Below are positions 62,719 through 64,000 of a DNA stretch of 64,000 nucleotides, in pieces. The notes under the pieces are model-generated. The model saw only the letters and a list, made by a program, of their open reading frames with translations. It ran no database searches and had not been told where the DNA came from. Position 1 is the stretch's first letter, and every line of letters begins with the position of its first letter. Where the stretch lies: the NCBI GenBank assembly GCA_951799445.1, contig OX637287.1:51675724-51739723 (forward strand). The letters run 5' to 3'. The stretch is from Pseudisothecium myosuroides (Eukaryota > Streptophyta > Bryopsida > Hypnales > Lembophyllaceae). The translations under genes were made by a program, and so were the position numbers.

Positions 62719-64000
62719 ATGCTGATGTCAAGGTTGATGCGAGGCCGCCTGTCATCATCAGTTAGAACAGTATGCCGCGATGTTTCTTCTTCCAGCTGTT
62801 GCATCAGAGGTATAGTTGTGAATCTTGAGTTCGAATGGTTTGAAGAGCGAACTGGTGTATTGATCCATTCCAGCGTATATGTTTGACAACCGCATGCTCG
62901 AAGTCCTTTCCTAAATTCTTTGTTATCTTAGTGTCTGAGTGCAAGGTTTCTATTTCAAAGTACAGCAGTGGACTGGGTCATTTGTAGCATTATGAGGATC
63001 ATGAGGACTTTACAAATCTGTGCATTCGTGCATCGGTCAATTCAATGGTAGCTCTATAGGTAGACCTTTATGAGATAGTTTAGTTGTCAACTGATCAGTG
63101 ACGCGGAAAATCAGTTTTAGGGTTTTCTCTAAGTCTATGAACTTCCAAGGATTCACCAGGCCATGGACTATAGTAGTATCTCTACTAATTCTTCTTCTCC
63201 TCCTCCTCCTTGTCATGATTTTGCAGTCATGGTTTCTATTGATATTTTGATTTTCTTTGAAGAAATCTAGGCCTTTTTTTAAATTCAAATTTGCACTTCG
63301 TGCTCCGAATCGTTCCTGTCACAATTAATACCTTGCGGTTATCTAGAGGATTTTGATTTTAAACGTCGGAGCTCCGTCGTGATTACGATTAATGAACCTG
63401 TCCTTGAATGGTGTGCAGAACATGAGGGTCTTCCATTGAAAGGTGCGCAAAGAGGCTACTGTACATACCGGTGGTTTGCTTCAACTAGCTCGCACGAAAG
63501 TGTCACTTCAACGACTTTGAAACATTTGCAACCGATTTTTCAAATAAGCAGTAAGTGATCTGGATTACTGTTTCTTCCCAGATCCTTCACAAGTCATGTA
63601 TGTCGTGCAGATAGCTCTCCATGTTTCCAGCAATATTAGCACTCCACATGAATCCCTGAGTTTCTTATGTCCTGCGAGTCATTGCTCATATCTCTGTGGT
63701 GATTGTTGCCAAGCAGGTAGGAAGTATCAAGTGCGAAACATCGTGGGATTGACGTTTGCTACGAGCTGTTTGGCGACACGTAATGGACATGCAGAGGTTA
63801 TAAGGTGTGAACAGGGTAAGAATAATTTCACTTTGTTGCTTGCAGGGTTTTGTAGTACTGGTTCTGTCGATCTTGGTATAGTGGATAGAAATCGAATTTT
63901 GGACATGGCTTGTTCCTCTTGTCATCTATGCTAGACATATCAAATTGAATGGAATCTTTTTGTTTGCCTACCACTTTCCCTTTACATTGTTCGACTTTTG
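62719..64000 (+). CDS. 5' part of an unidentified gene, organelle-targeted N-terminus
   Basis: Proposed exons: 62719-62809, 63419-63550, 63717-63815, then perhaps 63847-63877, with matching phases. The first reads MLMSRLMRGRLSSSVRTVC and is rich in Arg and Ser without acidic residues until position 20; the second contains RGYCTYRWFASTSSHES. Both fit a cleavable mitochondrial (or dual) targeting peptide. The third reads RKYQVRNIVGLTFATSCLAT. I do not recognise the mature protein. A different frame of the third exon gives GIDVCYELFGDT, which looks like the start of an alpha/beta-hydrolase domain, so that exon's frame and border are unsafe. The gene runs off the right edge. Confidence 0.4.

Overview
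The window is AT-rich nuclear DNA of a green plant. Three genes are split into small exons with GT..AG borders, and the DPM1 protein is of the plant type. The transposons are typical of plants: a Ty3/gypsy chromovirus and Stowaway, Harbinger-like, CACTA-like and tRNA-derived SINE elements. I cannot name the species. The absence of any gene-dense tract and the many nested miniature elements suggest a repeat-rich genome.

Genes. (1) 1-6301, minus strand: a thiamine-diphosphate enzyme of the acetolactate-synthase superfamily, most like bacterial catabolic or uncharacterised large subunits. Eleven complete exons and part of a twelfth join in frame, and the 3' end lies beyond the left edge. (2) 44632-47499, plus strand: a complete eight-exon DPM1 (dolichol-phosphate mannose synthase) of 252 residues. 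(3) 52919-57015, minus strand: a nepenthesin-type A1 aspartic protease homologue. Its eight joined exons are open, but both active-site loops have lost the D-T/S-G pattern. (4) 62719 to the right edge, plus strand: the 5' part of an unidentified gene with an organelle-targeting-like N-terminus. Two related small membrane ORFs (13803-14030 and 40232-40420) are possible genes. The stretch 12000-13680 holds broken pieces of a PP2C phosphatase and of cysteine synthase on mixed strands.

Repeats fill most of the rest. Six families can be defined from termini and target-site duplications: TTAA-flanked elements with CCC..GGG ends (piggyBac- or Kolobok-like); TA-flanked elements starting AGGTAG; TA-flanked elements starting CAGT; TA-flanked elements starting GAAGAA; roughly 0.75 kb elements starting GGGT..TTGCAAGAAACAC; and long fold-back elements. 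The order of insertion is readable in places. A TTAA element (22456-30634) was split by a chromovirus (22609-30193), and the chromovirus was then hit by three smaller elements. The two large terminal repeats of the chromovirus differ at about 12% of sites by eye, mostly transitions, and its ORFs carry many stops, so it is old and dead.

The genes show no operon-like linkage. Exon borders were placed by eye from reading-frame continuity, GT/AG sites and remembered family motifs. They have not been tested against transcripts or databases.
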